This document shows positions 26,171 to 37,258 of a stretch of DNA of 64,000 nt, piece by piece. The notes beneath the pieces are model-generated. The model saw only the letters and a program-made list of their open reading frames with translations. It did not search any database and was not told the origin of the DNA. Location: assembly GCF_001425005.1 (NCBI RefSeq), contig NZ_LMDB01000009.1:1-64000 (forward strand), given 5' to 3'. Source of the DNA: Duganella sp. Root336D2. Lineage in GTDB: Bacteria > Pseudomonadota > Gammaproteobacteria > Burkholderiales > Burkholderiaceae_D. A program made the translations under genes and the position numbers. The stretch's first letter is position 1. Each line of letters opens with the position of its first letter.

Positions 26171-26979
26171 ATGCAGCACCTCTCGCCGCAGCGGCGATGC
26201 GCACGCTGCTTGCCGACAGCGCATCGCACGTCGCCATTGAAGTGGTGGACGAAACCGGTTCCACCAACGCCGACTTGCTGGCACGCGTGCCTTGCGCTGC
26301 GCATGCTGCTCCCGATGCGCTGCGCGGACCGGTGCTGCGCGTGGCCGAGCGCCAGACCGCGGGACGGGGCCGCGCCGGCCGCAGTTGGCTTTCCGCGCCC
26401 GGCGCTTCGCTGACTTTCTCCGTCGCCTGGCCGTTCCGCGCCCCGCTGCACCGCATGGTGGGTCTGCCGCTGGCAGTCGGCGTAGCGCTGGCCGAAACCG
26501 TGAACGGACTGGGCGTGCCGGTCCAGCTCAAATGGCCGAACGATATGCTGAAGGATGGCGCCAAGCTGGCCGGCATCCTGGTCGAAACGCAGGCGGCGCC
26601 GGACGGCACCATCTGGGCCGTCATCGGCTGCGGCATGAACCTGCTGATGCCGGACGAGATGGAAGCGGCCATCGGCCGCGAAGTATCCTCCGCTCCGTGG
26701 CTGGCGCAGATGGACCGCAACGCCTTGCTGGCGCAATTGCTTAGCCGGCTGTGCGCCGTGCTGGCGGAATTCGACGATACCGGCTTTGCCGCCTTCACCG
26801 AGCGCTGGAACGCGCTGCAGGCGTGGCGCGGGCAGCCGGTGCGCTTGCTCGACCAGGGCGAAGTCCAGCAGGAAGGCCTGGCCGCCGGCGTGGATCAGCA
26901 TGGCCGCTTGCTGCTCGACACCCCTACCGGCCGCGTGGCCGTGCTGTCGGGCGACGTTTCGCTGAGGCTCGCGCCATGA
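26167..26979 (+). CDS. birA: Biotin-[acetyl-CoA-carboxylase] ligase
   Basis: 270 residues. The biotin-AMP forming motif ERQTAGRGRAGRSW and the catalytic KWPNDMLKDGAKLAGIL segment are present, plus the small C-terminal domain. It transfers biotin to the BCCP subunit of acetyl-CoA carboxylase. The N-terminal HTH of E. coli BirA is missing, so it should not act as a repressor. It overlaps coaX by four bases (ATGA); the birA-coaX pair is common in this group. Confidence 0.92.
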   Translation: MNAAPLAAAAMRTLLADSASHVAIEVVDETGSTNADLLARVPCAAHAAPDALRGPVLRVAERQTAGRGRAGRSWLSAPGASLTFSVAWPFRAPLHRMVGLPLAVGVALAETVNGLGVPVQLKWPNDMLKDGAKLAGILVETQAAPDGTIWAVIGCGMNLLMPDEMEAAIGREVSSAPWLAQMDRNALLAQLLSRLCAVLAEFDDTGFAAFTERWNALQAWRGQPVRLLDQGEVQQEGLAAGVDQHGRLLLDTPTGRVAVLSGDVSLRLAP

Positions 26980-27755
26980 CCTACGACCTGCTGATCGATG
27001 CCGGCAATACCCGCATCAAATGGGCCCTCGCAGCGCCCGCAGCCGGCCTTGGCGACTGGCTGGCACAAGGCGCGCACATGCACGCAGAGGCTGCCGACTT
27101 CCCGCCGGCGCTCTCCTCCGCCCTGGCCGCAGCGAGCGCCGGCGCCGTGCCGGCCATCGGCCGCGTGCTGGTAGCCAACGTAGCCGGCCAGTCCGTACGC
27201 GATATGCTGGCCGGCTGGCTGGCCGCGCCGCAGCTGCGGATCCAGCCGCCAGCGATCGAATGGTTCGCCTCGATCGCGCAGCGTGCCGGCGTCCGCAACG
27301 CCTACCGCAATCCCGCGCAACTGGGCTGCGACCGTTTCGCCGCCGCCATCGGCGCTCACGCGCTATGCCCGGGCAAGGCGATCGTGGTCGCCAACTGCGG
27401 CACCGCGACCACCATTGACGCGATCACGGCCGACGGCACTTTCCTGGGCGGCATGATCCTGCCGGGCCTGGGCCTGATGGCCACCTCGCTGGCCAGAAAT
27501 ACCGCCCAGCTGCCGCAAATCAAGCCCGGCAAGCTGCCGGAAGGCTTCGCCGACAACACCGATGACGCCATCCTGTCCGGCTGCCTGGCCGCGCAAGCCG
27601 GTGCGATTGAACGCGCATTCGAGTTGCATCAGGCCGTAGAATGTATTATTTCCGGCGGCGCCGCGCCTTACGTCGCGCCCGCGGTTCCCGTGCCGCACCG
27701 CCATGTCGAAAACATTGTGATGATAGGACTGCACGCTGCCCTGCGCAGCGCCTGA
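26976..27755 (+). CDS. coaX: Type III pantothenate kinase
   Basis: 259 residues from ATG 26976. The phosphate-binding motif DAGNTRIKWAL begins the protein. GCDRFAAAIGAHALCPG and NCGTATTIDAITADGTFLGG carry the substrate and ATP sites of the ASKHA fold. It makes 4'-phosphopantothenate, the first step of CoA synthesis. It is co-translated with birA. Confidence 0.93.
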   Translation: MTYDLLIDAGNTRIKWALAAPAAGLGDWLAQGAHMHAEAADFPPALSSALAAASAGAVPAIGRVLVANVAGQSVRDMLAGWLAAPQLRIQPPAIEWFASIAQRAGVRNAYRNPAQLGCDRFAAAIGAHALCPGKAIVVANCGTATTIDAITADGTFLGGMILPGLGLMATSLARNTAQLPQIKPGKLPEGFADNTDDAILSGCLAAQAGAIERAFELHQAVECIISGGAAPYVAPAVPVPHRHVENIVMIGLHAALRSA

Positions 27756-27771
27756 CCCGTATGGAGTGCCC

Positions 27772-28464
27772 GTGCTGAAACTGATTTTCGCCCTGCTGCT
27801 GGTCGCCAATGCCGCGCTGTTTGCGTACGGCGAAGGCTATCTCGGCCAATTCAGCGGCAATGAGCGCGAACCTGCGCGCCTGCAGAAGCAGCAAAACGCC
27901 AACAAGCTGCTGCTGGTCAGCGCCAGCAAGGCGGAAAGCGCCGTAGCAGCGGTGGCCCCGCCGCCGCCGGTGCCGCGCGACGAGCCGGCAGCCACCGTCT
28001 GCCTGGAAGTCGGCAACTTCGTGCTGGACGATGCCCGCAAGTTTGAGAACCGCCTGGCCCCGCTGGAACTGGGCGACCGCCAGCAGCGCCGCAATGTGTC
28101 GGAACAGGAAGTGTCGAGCTACATCGTGCATATCCCGCCGCAGGCCACCCGCGCCGCCGCCGAAAAGAAGGCCGACGAACTGCGCGAGCTCGGTGTCACC
28201 AACTTCTTCATCCTGAACGACAGCTCGCCGTTGAAATGGGGCATCTCGCTGGGCGTATTCCGCACGGAAGCGGCGGCGCAGGCGCAACTGGCAGCGCTGG
28301 TCAAGCAAGGCGTGCAGAGTGCGCGCGTGGCGCCGCGCTACGCCAGCAGCAAGCAGGTGTACTTCCAGTTCCACGACATCAGCGAAGACGCCAAGTCACG
28401 CATCGCCAAGATCGCCGCCAGGTTCCCGGAACAGGAAACCCGTTCCTGCTCTAACGCTCGATAA
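27772..28464 (+). CDS. SPOR-domain membrane protein
   Basis: About 230 residues from GTG 27772, preceded by GGAG five bases upstream; a GTG six bases earlier is also in frame but overlaps that site. An N-terminal membrane segment (LKLIFALLLVANAALFAYG) anchors the protein. The C-terminal part resembles a SPOR domain (SSPLKWGISLGVFRTEAAAQ). It probably binds peptidoglycan in the periplasm. Its 3' end overlaps the convergent rlpA gene by 14 bp. It follows coaX by 16 bp. Confidence 0.7.
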   Translation: MLKLIFALLLVANAALFAYGEGYLGQFSGNEREPARLQKQQNANKLLLVSASKAESAVAAVAPPPPVPRDEPAATVCLEVGNFVLDDARKFENRLAPLELGDRQQRRNVSEQEVSSYIVHIPPQATRAAAEKKADELRELGVTNFFILNDSSPLKWGISLGVFRTEAAAQAQLAALVKQGVQSARVAPRYASSKQVYFQFHDISEDAKSRIAKIAARFPEQETRSCSNAR

Positions 28465-29455
28465 CGATCGGCTTCAGTTTCAGGCTGGAAGGCAGCGCTT
28501 TGCCGGCTGCCAGCGCATCTTCGCGGCTGGCATACGGGCCGGCAAACAGGCGATAGAATTTGCCCGCCTGCTCCATGTCCATTTTCAGGCCGGCGTCGCT
28601 GGCCTCCAGTCGTTTGCGCAAGCCGTCCGCGCCGTCTTCACGCGCATAGGAACCCAGTTGCAGGTAAAAGCCTTGCTCGCCTGCGCCGCCCAGCAACACC
28701 GGCTTGGCCTCGTCGCCATCGGAAGAGGCCAGCATCGGCGCCGCCTTCGGCATGCTTTGCGGCGCCGGGGCCGGGGCCGCAGCAGCCGTAGCCGGTGCGC
28801 TGCCGCCGGCTTTCCGCGCTGCGATCATGCGTTCGATCTCGGCCGGCGGCAGGTGCACCACCTCCAGCTGGCTGGTGCCATTGACCAGCAGGCCAAGCTT
28901 CAGCGCCGCGGTATAGGAAACATCGATGATGCGGGTCGAATGGAACGGCCCGCGGTCATTGATGCGCACCACCACCGAATTGCCGTTAGAGATATTGGTC
29001 ACCCGCGCGTATGACGGAATCGGCAGCGTCGGGTGCGCCGCGGTCATCTTGTACATATCGTAGATCTCGCCGGACGAGGTACGCTGGCCATGGAATTTCT
29101 TGCCATACCAGGTACCCGTTCCGCGCTGCTTGAAATCCGAACCGAGCGGGATAGGCTTGTAGCTCTTGCCGAACACCACGTAAGGGCGGTTGGAGTAAGG
29201 CGCGAGGGGATCGTTGCGCACCTCGGCGTCCGGCGTCTCGATCAGCCCCGCCGGCGGCTTGTCGCCCGGGCCATCGTCCTGGTAGTAGGCGCCGCGTCCG
29301 GAGCCCGCAGCCGGCAGCACCGGAATGCCCGGCTGCGGCCTGGCCGTCACCGGCGAAGGCGGCTTGCGCGAAGTTGAATCGGTCTGCGTGGTGCCGCAAG
29401 CGGCCAGCAGGGCGGCTGCCGCAAGCGGCAGGAGTCGGATTGCGTGCTTCTTCAA
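28451..29455 (-). CDS. rlpA: RlpA septal-ring lytic lipoprotein
   Basis: 334 residues with a lipobox (LLAAC, Cys at 20). The double-psi beta-barrel lytic transglycosylase domain spans about 100-195 (GTGTWYGKKFHGQRTSSGEI, RINDRGPFHSTRIIDVSYTA). An Ala/Pro linker and a C-terminal SPOR domain (FYLQLGSYAREDGADGLRKR) follow. It cleaves or binds denuded glycan at the septum, from the outer membrane. Its start overlaps the rodA stop by four bases, making it the last gene of the mreBCD-mrdAB cluster. Confidence 0.92.
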   Translation of the reverse strand: MKKHAIRLLPLAAAALLAACGTTQTDSTSRKPPSPVTARPQPGIPVLPAAGSGRGAYYQDDGPGDKPPAGLIETPDAEVRNDPLAPYSNRPYVVFGKSYKPIPLGSDFKQRGTGTWYGKKFHGQRTSSGEIYDMYKMTAAHPTLPIPSYARVTNISNGNSVVVRINDRGPFHSTRIIDVSYTAALKLGLLVNGTSQLEVVHLPPAEIERMIAARKAGGSAPATAAAAPAPAPQSMPKAAPMLASSDGDEAKPVLLGGAGEQGFYLQLGSYAREDGADGLRKRLEASDAGLKMDMEQAGKFYRLFAGPYASREDALAAGKALPSSLKLKPIVIER

Positions 29456-30567
29456 GTTTGCACCAGCTTTCTATGTCGCTGGATCGACATCAGGATGCCC
29501 GACGCCAAACCCAGTGTCAGCAGCGCAGTGCCGCCGTAGCTTATGAACGGCAGTGGCACGCCCACTACCGGAAGGATACCGCTCACCATGCCCATGTTGA
29601 CGAAGGCATAGGTGAAGAAAATCATCGTGATCGCGCCCGCCAGCAGGCGCGTGAACAGGTTCGGTGCGCCCGATGCGATCATCAGCCCGCGGCCGATCAG
29701 CAGCAGGTAGAGGAACATCAGGACCAGGTTGCCGACCAGGCCGAACTCCTCCGAAAACACGGCGAAGATGAAGTCGGTGGTGCGCTCGGGGATGAATTCC
29801 AGGTGGGCCTGGGTGCCCTGCGTCCAGCCTTTGCCGGTCACGCCGCCGGAGCCGATCGCAATGGTCGACTGCAGGATGTGGAAGCCTTTGCCCAGCGGAT
29901 CGGAGGTCGGGTCGATCAGGGTCATGATCCGCTCGCGCTGGTAGTCGTGCATCATCGACCAGGCAACCGGCAGGCAGGCCGCGCCCATCAGCAGCAACGC
30001 CAGGATGGCTTTCCATGCCAGGCCGGCCAGGAAAATGACGCAGGCGCCAGCAGCCACCACCAGCAGCGCCGTGCCCAGGTCGGGCTGGCGCGCAATCAGG
30101 AACACCGGCACCAGCAGCAGCAGTGCGCCCAGTGCATAGGCATGCCAGCGCATATGCCCATGGCGCTGCTGGAAGTACCAGGCCAGCATCAGGGGTACTG
30201 CGATCTTGGCAAATTCGGAAGGCTGGATCTGTGCAAAACCCAGGTTAAGCCAGCGCCGGGCTCCCAGCTTGATGGTGCCGAACAGCGCCACCGCCACCAG
30301 CAGCGACACCGTCACCACGTAGGCAGGCAGCGCAATGCGCATCATGTTCTGCGGCGAGATATTGGCCACGAACCACATCACCAGGAAGGACATGGCGATA
30401 TTGCGCAACTGGTCCTCGATCTTGCCGGGAATGCCGATACTGGCCGAATACAGCGCAACCAGGCTGGTTGCCAGCAGCATTACGATGACCAGCATCAGCG
30501 GGCCATCGAATACCGTCACATATGGGCGCATGCGCCGCCACAGCGAGCGCCTTTCATTGATTGGCAT
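29452..30567 (-). CDS. rodA: Rod shape-determining peptidoglycan glycosyltransferase RodA
   Basis: 371 residues with about ten membrane segments and SEDS signatures (FAKIAVPLMLAWYFQQRHGH, GFHILQSTIAIGSGGVTGKG, GVPLPFISYGGTALLTLG). It polymerises lipid II in the elongasome with PBP2, encoded 9 bp upstream. It is co-translated with rlpA. Confidence 0.95.
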   Translation of the reverse strand: MPINERRSLWRRMRPYVTVFDGPLMLVIVMLLATSLVALYSASIGIPGKIEDQLRNIAMSFLVMWFVANISPQNMMRIALPAYVVTVSLLVAVALFGTIKLGARRWLNLGFAQIQPSEFAKIAVPLMLAWYFQQRHGHMRWHAYALGALLLLVPVFLIARQPDLGTALLVVAAGACVIFLAGLAWKAILALLLMGAACLPVAWSMMHDYQRERIMTLIDPTSDPLGKGFHILQSTIAIGSGGVTGKGWTQGTQAHLEFIPERTTDFIFAVFSEEFGLVGNLVLMFLYLLLIGRGLMIASGAPNLFTRLLAGAITMIFFTYAFVNMGMVSGILPVVGVPLPFISYGGTALLTLGLASGILMSIQRHRKLVQT

Positions 30568-30576
30568 GCTGCCTCC

Positions 30577-32652
30577 TTATTCTCTCTTGCGCGGCGGGCT
30601 GGCCGGCGGCTTCTGGTCTGCCGGCGCTGGCGCCTGCGGTGCCGGTGCTGGTGCCGGCTGCGCCGGCGCTGCCCCCGGGCCCAGTTGCTGTGCGCGGCGC
30701 TCGGCAGCCGCGTCCACGTCTTCCTCAGGCAAGTCTTCCACCGGAACCGTGACCGCATCCTCCTTCGGCACCGGCGTCGTTTCCTTTTCGGTCGGGCGCT
30801 TGCCAAGCAGCCAGTAGTCCAGCACTTTACGTGCAATCGGCGCCGCCACGGCGCCGCCGAAACCGGCGTTCTCCACGATCAGCGCCAGCACGATCTTCGG
30901 TTTGTCGGCCGGGGCAAAGGCGGTGAACCAGGCGTTGTCGCGCAGGCGCTCGTCAAGGCGCGCCGCGTTGTACTTCTCATTGGCCTTGATCGCCACCACC
31001 TGCGCAGTACCGGTCTTGCCGCCCACGGTATAGCCGGCATTCAGGAAAGCGCGGTAGCCGGTCGCACCGGGCTCGGTGGTCACGCCCACCATCGCATCCT
31101 TGATGAAGTCGATGTTGCCCTGCTTGAGCGGGATGCGGTAGCTTTCCTTCGCCACGGTCAGGGTGCGCTTGCGCGTGCCGCCGTCTTCCAGGATCTTGAC
31201 CAGGTGCGGCTTCATCACCACGCCGTTGTTGGCCAGGTTGGCCACCGCGTGCGCCACCTGCAGCGGTGTGTAGTTGTTGTAGCCGGAACCGTTGGACACC
31301 GAAATCGTATCGCCGCCGACCCATTTGCCGGCCGCCGGATTCTTCTTGAAGCGCTGGCGCTTCCATTCCTGCGAAGGGAGCACGCCCTTTTTCTCGTTTT
31401 CCAGGTCGATGCCGGTCAGCTGGCCGAAACCGAATGGCGCCATGAAGTCATGGATCAAATCGATGCCCATGTCGCGGCCCAGCATGTAGTAATAGGTATT
31501 GCACGACACGACAATGGATTTGCGCATGTCGACCATGCCATGGCCGCCCACCACGTCGTCGCGGAACTTGTGGGTGCCGAGGTAGAAGAAGCCCGGGTCG
31601 GCAATCGCCTGGCCGGTGGTGCGCTTGCCGGTTTCCAGCGCGGCCAGCGCCATGAACGGCTTGAAGGTGGAGCCCGGCGCATAGGTACCGGACAGCGGCC
31701 GGTTCATCAGCGGCTTGTCCAGCGAGGTATTCAGTTCATTCCAGCTTTGCGCATCGATGCCATCCACGAACAGGTTGGGGTCGTAGCCCGGGCGCGACAC
31801 ATACGCCAGCACGTCGCCGGTGCTCGGCTCAATCGCCACCAGTGCGCCGCGGTATTCGCCGAAAGCGTCCTCTGCGATCTTCTGCAGCTCGATGTCGATC
31901 GACAGGATCAGGTTGGAGCCCGGTGTGGCCGGTGTGCGCGACAGCGTGCGAATGGCGCGTCCGCCGGCGGTGCGTTCCACCTCCTCGTAGCCGGTGACGC
32001 CGTGCAGTTGCCGCTCGTAGCTCTTCTCCAGGCCTTCCTTGCCGATATGTTCGGTGCCGTTGTAATTGGCTTCATTCTCGCTTCCTTCCAGCGCCTTCGA
32101 CTCGGCCTGGTTGATACGGCCGATGTAGCCGACCACGTGCGAAGCCACCTCGCCCAGCGGATACTGGCGGAACAGGCGCGCCTGGATGTCGACGCCGGGG
32201 AAGCGGAAGCGGTTGGCAGCGAAACGCGCCACTTCCTCGTCGGTCAGGCGGCTGCGCAGGGGGACGCTGGCGAAGCTTTTGGATTCTTCCATCAGTTTCT
32301 TGAAGCGGCGGCGGTCCTTGCTGGTGATGTCGACCAGCTTGGCCAGTTCGTCGATCACGTCTTCCATCGGCGCGGCCAGCTTGGACGGCGTGATTTCCAG
32401 CGTGATCGCGGAATAGTTGCGCGCCAGCACCACGCCGTTGCGGTCGAGGATCAGGCCGCGGCTCGGCACGATCGGCACCACCGCAATGCGGTTATCCTCG
32501 GCCTTGGCGATGTAGTCGTTATGCTTGATGACCTGCAGCCAGATGAAGCGGGCCAGCAGCAGCGAGAAGCAAAAGAACACCAGCCCGCCCAGTACGGACA
32601 GTCGCACCCGGAAGCGGTGCAGGTCTTGCTCTGTATTCTTGAACTCGGTCAT
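30577..32652 (-). CDS. mrdA: Penicillin-binding protein 2
   Basis: 691 residues. A membrane anchor (VLGGLVFFCFSLLLARFIWL) is followed by the pedestal domain and then the transpeptidase, with the active Ser in PGSTFKPF, the SVSNGSG motif and KTGTAQV. It cross-links peptidoglycan during elongation as the partner of RodA. A Pro/Ala-rich tail of about 60 residues, beginning after the predicted fold at roughly residue 625, extends the usual family length. It sits 2 bp from mreD and 9 bp from rodA. Confidence 0.94.
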   Translation of the reverse strand: MTEFKNTEQDLHRFRVRLSVLGGLVFFCFSLLLARFIWLQVIKHNDYIAKAEDNRIAVVPIVPSRGLILDRNGVVLARNYSAITLEITPSKLAAPMEDVIDELAKLVDITSKDRRRFKKLMEESKSFASVPLRSRLTDEEVARFAANRFRFPGVDIQARLFRQYPLGEVASHVVGYIGRINQAESKALEGSENEANYNGTEHIGKEGLEKSYERQLHGVTGYEEVERTAGGRAIRTLSRTPATPGSNLILSIDIELQKIAEDAFGEYRGALVAIEPSTGDVLAYVSRPGYDPNLFVDGIDAQSWNELNTSLDKPLMNRPLSGTYAPGSTFKPFMALAALETGKRTTGQAIADPGFFYLGTHKFRDDVVGGHGMVDMRKSIVVSCNTYYYMLGRDMGIDLIHDFMAPFGFGQLTGIDLENEKKGVLPSQEWKRQRFKKNPAAGKWVGGDTISVSNGSGYNNYTPLQVAHAVANLANNGVVMKPHLVKILEDGGTRKRTLTVAKESYRIPLKQGNIDFIKDAMVGVTTEPGATGYRAFLNAGYTVGGKTGTAQVVAIKANEKYNAARLDERLRDNAWFTAFAPADKPKIVLALIVENAGFGGAVAAPIARKVLDYWLLGKRPTEKETTPVPKEDAVTVPVEDLPEEDVDAAAERRAQQLGPGAAPAQPAPAPAPQAPAPADQKPPASPPRKRE

Positions 32653-32654
32653 GC

Positions 32655-33167
32655 TCAGATCGGGCGGGTGTGGTCTTTATCCACTGCGCGGCGCTGCGGC
32701 GCCAGCAGCAGCATGGTGGCCAGTGGCCACAACAGTGCAGCAACCACGCTTTCAATGAAGAAGAACCAGCCGGGGAATTTTCCGGCCACGATGAAGCGCA
32801 CCACCATTTGCACGGTTTGCGCCAGCAACAGCAGCGGCACCACGTGCAGGATTTGCGTGGTCACCCGGAACCACAGGATGCGGCGGTGCAGCATGATGGC
32901 GAAATAGGACAGCAGCGTGTAGGCCAGCGCATTTTCGCCCAGCAGCGATGCGTCATGCACGTCCATCAGCAGGCCGAGAAAGAAGGCGGTGCCGATGCCG
33001 ACCTTGCGCGGCTGGTGCACGCCCCAGAAGACCAGCGTCAGCGCCACGAAGTCCGGCGCCGCGAAAAAGCGGCCCCAGGGCAGCATATTGAGCAGCACCG
33101 CGCAGAACAGGCTGAAAAAAATGAACAGCGGGCTGACCGGCAGCAGGATGTATTGTGGACGGTTCAT
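32655..33167 (-). CDS. mreD: Rod shape-determining protein MreD
   Basis: 170 residues with about five membrane segments (PVSPLFIFFSLFCAVLLNML, DFVALTLVFWGVHQPRKVGI, TAFFLGLLMDVHDASLLGEN). The motif GLLMDVHDASLLGENALAY is characteristic of MreD. It stabilises the MreBC elongation complex in the inner membrane. It overlaps mreC by four bases and ends 2 bp before mrdA. Confidence 0.93.
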   Translation of the reverse strand: MNRPQYILLPVSPLFIFFSLFCAVLLNMLPWGRFFAAPDFVALTLVFWGVHQPRKVGIGTAFFLGLLMDVHDASLLGENALAYTLLSYFAIMLHRRILWFRVTTQILHVVPLLLLAQTVQMVVRFIVAGKFPGWFFFIESVVAALLWPLATMLLLAPQRRAVDKDHTRPI

Positions 33168-34141
33168 CGGGTCGCCTCTTTCGGTGCTTGCGCGGCTGCC
33201 GGAGCCGGCGCCTGTGCAGTTTCCGCCTTGGTCTTTTCCTTATCCTTTTTCTTCGACGGCTTGGAAACCGGCTCTTCCTCCGGAGGTCGCGGCGGTATGT
33301 CCGGCAGCGACATCAGGATCAGCAGCGCGGTATTGCGTTCGGTACCTGCCAGCGGCGCGCAGACCACGCGGCCGAAGGCGCCGCTGGCATTGCTCTCCAC
33401 CTGCACCACGCGCGCCACGGCCAGGCCGGCCGGGTACACGCCGTCGATACCGGAAGTAATCAGGATGTCGCCGACCACCACATCAGCCGTCGGCGCCATG
33501 AAGCGCAGGTCCAGGTTGCCCGACTGGCCGCGGCCGACGGCCACGGAACGCAAGCCGTTGCGCAGCACCTGCACCGGAATCGCCTGCTCCTTATCGGTCA
33601 GCAGCGTGACTTCGGAAGTGAACGGGAACACCCGCGTCACCTGCCCCACCACGCCCTGGTTGTCGATCACCGGCAAGCCGGCTGCCACACCATGCTGGGT
33701 GCCGCGGTTCAGGATCACCTTGCGCGTGAACACATCGCGTGCTTCGTACAGGATTTCAGCCAATTGCGACTTGCCCGGCACGCGCTGCTGCGCATCGAGC
33801 AGCTTGCGCAGCTGGTTGTTTTCAGCCTGGTAGAGCTGCGCCTGCTGCAAGGCCTGTGAGGCGGCGATCTGCTGCTGCTGCAGCACGCTGACCTGCTTCT
33901 CCAGCTTCGACAGCGTGGAGAAATAGTCGCCCATGCCGTACATGGCATCGCGCGGCAGCAGTGCGATTTTCTGCAAGGGATAGAGGACGAAGCCGACGCC
34001 CTGCCGGACTGCCGTCAGCGCATTGACGCGCGAATCGGCCAGCAGCAGCGCAATCGAAATGCACGCGAACACCATCATCTTGAAACGGGCGGACGCGCCT
34101 TGCTTGAACAGTGGCGGTGGACTGTATTCCATGTCTTCCAA
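33164..34141 (-). CDS. mreC: Rod shape-determining protein MreC
   Basis: 325 residues. An N-terminal membrane segment, a coiled-coil region (LSKLEKQVSVLQQQQIAASQ) and a periplasmic beta domain (FPFTSEVTLLTDKEQAIPVQ, GDILITSGIDGVYPAGLAVA) are in the usual order. It links MreB to PBP2 and RodA. The last 50 residues are Lys/Ala/Pro-rich and probably disordered. It starts 37 bp after mreB, with a hairpin between them. Confidence 0.94.
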   Translation of the reverse strand: MEDMEYSPPPLFKQGASARFKMMVFACISIALLLADSRVNALTAVRQGVGFVLYPLQKIALLPRDAMYGMGDYFSTLSKLEKQVSVLQQQQIAASQALQQAQLYQAENNQLRKLLDAQQRVPGKSQLAEILYEARDVFTRKVILNRGTQHGVAAGLPVIDNQGVVGQVTRVFPFTSEVTLLTDKEQAIPVQVLRNGLRSVAVGRGQSGNLDLRFMAPTADVVVGDILITSGIDGVYPAGLAVARVVQVESNASGAFGRVVCAPLAGTERNTALLILMSLPDIPPRPPEEEPVSKPSKKKDKEKTKAETAQAPAPAAAQAPKEATR

Positions 34142-34146
34142 TTAAG

Positions 34147-34171
34147 AAGGGCAGCTTCCGCTGCCCTTTTT
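34147..34171 (-). terminator. Hairpin between mreB and mreC
   Basis: AAGGGCAGC at 34147-34155 and GCTGCCCTT at 34160-34168 form a perfect 9-bp stem with loop TTCC. The longest T run is on the plus strand; on the minus strand the stem is followed by CTTAATT. It probably acts as a partial terminator or RNA processing site that makes MreB more abundant than MreC and MreD. Confidence 0.6.
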
Positions 34172-34178
34172 CTCAACT

Positions 34179-35464
<1,286 letters not shown>

Positions 35465-35764
35465 ATGTCCCTGACCCTGAACGACGTTGAACGCATCGCC
35501 AAGCTGGCCCAGTTGGAGATGGACCAAGCCCATTCGGCCAATATGCTGGACAAGCTGAATGGCATTTTCGCGCTGGCCGAGCAGATGCAGGCCGTGGACA
35601 CCGAGGGTGTCGCCCCGCTGTCGCACCCGCTGGCCAATGCCATGCAGGTCGCACTGCGCCTGCGCGAAGACGTGGCCACCGAGCCGAATCGCCGCGAGGA
35701 ATACCAGCAAGTGGCACCAAAGACCGAAGATGGCCTGTATCTGGTGCCAAAAGTGATCGAATAA
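35465..35764 (+). CDS. gatC: Asp-tRNA(Asn)/Glu-tRNA(Gln) amidotransferase subunit C
   Basis: 99 residues beginning [20 protein letters not shown], the standard GatC start, and ending with [15 protein letters not shown]. It stabilises the GatA-GatB complex, which converts misacylated Glu-tRNA(Gln) and Asp-tRNA(Asn) to the amide forms. It is the first gene of gatCAB, 13 bp before gatA. Confidence 0.95.
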   Translation: MSLTLNDVERIAKLAQLEMDQAHSANMLDKLNGIFALAEQMQAVDTEGVAPLSHPLANAMQVALRLREDVATEPNRREEYQQVAPKTEDGLYLVPKVIE

Positions 35765-35777
35765 GCGAGAACAGAGA

Positions 35778-37253
35778 ATGCATACCAAAACAATCAAAGA
35801 GCTGTCCGATCTGCTGCAAAAGAAGGAAGTCAGCGCCGTCCAACTGGCGAGCCACTTCCTGGACCGGATTGAAAAGAGCGACCTGAACGCCTTCCTGCAC
35901 GTGGACCGCGCGCTGACGCTGGCCCAGGCGGCCGACGCCGACAAGCGCATCGCCAACGGCACGGCCACGCCCCTGACCGGCGTGCCGATCGCGCACAAGG
36001 ACATCTTCGTCACCAAAGGCTGGCGCTCGACCGCCGGCTCGAAAATGCTGGCCAACTACACCAGCCCGTTCGACGCCACCGTGGTGCAGAAGTTCCTGGA
36101 CGCCGGCATGGTCACCCTCGGCAAACTGAATTGCGACGAATTCGCCATGGGTTCCTCGAATGAGAACTCGGCTTTCGGCGCCGTGAAAAACCCTTGGGAC
36201 AAGTCTGCCGTTCCCGGTGGCTCGTCCGGCGGTTCTGCGGCTGCGGTAGCTGCCCGCCTGGCCCCAGGCGTGACCGGCACCGACACCGGCGGCTCGATCC
36301 GCCAGCCGGCTGCGTTCTGCGGCATCACCGGCATCAAGCCGACCTACGGCCGCGCCTCGCGCTTCGGCATGATCGCCTTCGCCTCCTCGCTGGACCAGGC
36401 CGGCCCGATGGCGCAGACCGCGGAAGATTGCGCGCTGCTGCTGTCCGCCATGACCGGTTTCGACGAACGCGATTCGACCAGCCTGACCACCGAGCAAGGC
36501 AACGCTGCCGAAGACTTCACCCGCGACCTGGGCAAGCCGCTGGCCGGCCTGCGCATCGGCGTGCCGAAGGAATACTTCGGCGAAGGCCTGGCTGCCGACG
36601 TCGAAAAAGCAGTGCGCGCCGCGCTGGCCAAGTTCGTGGAACTGGGCGCCACCCTGGTCGACATTTCGCTGCCGAACACCGCGCTGTCGATCCCGGCCTA
36701 CTACATGATCGCTCCGGCCGAAGCATCGTCCAACCTGTCGCGCTTTGACGGCGTGCGCTACGGCCACCGCGCCGAGGGCTACAAGGACCTGCAGGACATG
36801 TACAAGAAGAGCCGAGCCGAAGGCTTCGGTCCGGAAGTACAGCGCCGCATCATGGTCGGCACCTACATCCTGTGCCACGGCTACTACGACGCCTACTACC
36901 TGAAAGCGCAGAAGATCCGCCGCAAGATCACGCAGGACTTCGCCAATGTGCTGGGCAGCCAGTGCGACGTGATCATGGGCCCAGTAGCGCCAACCGTGGC
37001 CTGGGACCTGGGTTCGAAGGCCGACGATCCGGTAGCGAACTACCTGGCCGACATCTTCACCCTGTCCACCAGCCTGGCCGGCCTGCCTGGCATGTCCATC
37101 CCTTGCGGTTTCGGCGATGGCGAGAAGAACGCCAAGCGCCCGGTCGGCCTGCAAATCATCGGCAACTACTTCGCTGAAGCGAAGCTGCTGAATGTGGCCC
37201 ACAAGTTCCAGCAAGCGACCGACTGGCACAAGCGCGCACCGAGCGGCATCTGA
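35778..37253 (+). CDS. gatA: Asp-tRNA(Asn)/Glu-tRNA(Gln) amidotransferase subunit A
   Basis: 491 residues of the amidase-signature family. The catalytic Lys lies in [13 protein letters not shown], and the Ser pair in [14 protein letters not shown] and [16 protein letters not shown]. It releases ammonia from glutamine and passes it to GatB. Full family length. A palindromic repeat lies between it and gatB. Confidence 0.96.
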   Translation: MHTKTIKELSDLLQKKEVSAVQLASHFLDRIEKSDLNAFLHVDRALTLAQAADADKRIANGTATPLTGVPIAHKDIFVTKGWRSTAGSKMLANYTSPFDATVVQKFLDAGMVTLGKLNCDEFAMGSSNENSAFGAVKNPWDKSAVPGGSSGGSAAAVAARLAPGVTGTDTGGSIRQPAAFCGITGIKPTYGRASRFGMIAFASSLDQAGPMAQTAEDCALLLSAMTGFDERDSTSLTTEQGNAAEDFTRDLGKPLAGLRIGVPKEYFGEGLAADVEKAVRAALAKFVELGATLVDISLPNTALSIPAYYMIAPAEASSNLSRFDGVRYGHRAEGYKDLQDMYKKSRAEGFGPEVQRRIMVGTYILCHGYYDAYYLKAQKIRRKITQDFANVLGSQCDVIMGPVAPTVAWDLGSKADDPVANYLADIFTLSTSLAGLPGMSIPCGFGDGEKNAKRPVGLQIIGNYFAEAKLLNVAHKFQQATDWHKRAPSGI

Positions 37254-37258
37254 TAAAT

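Noticed and set aside
29374..32907. A 1177-codon open frame on the plus strand
   Set aside because: It lies opposite rodA, mrdA and part of mreD, has no domain pattern, and is rich in His, Gln and Arg. This is the usual artefact of GC-rich antisense frames. The frames at 2805-4940 and 17651-20011 were rejected for the same reason.
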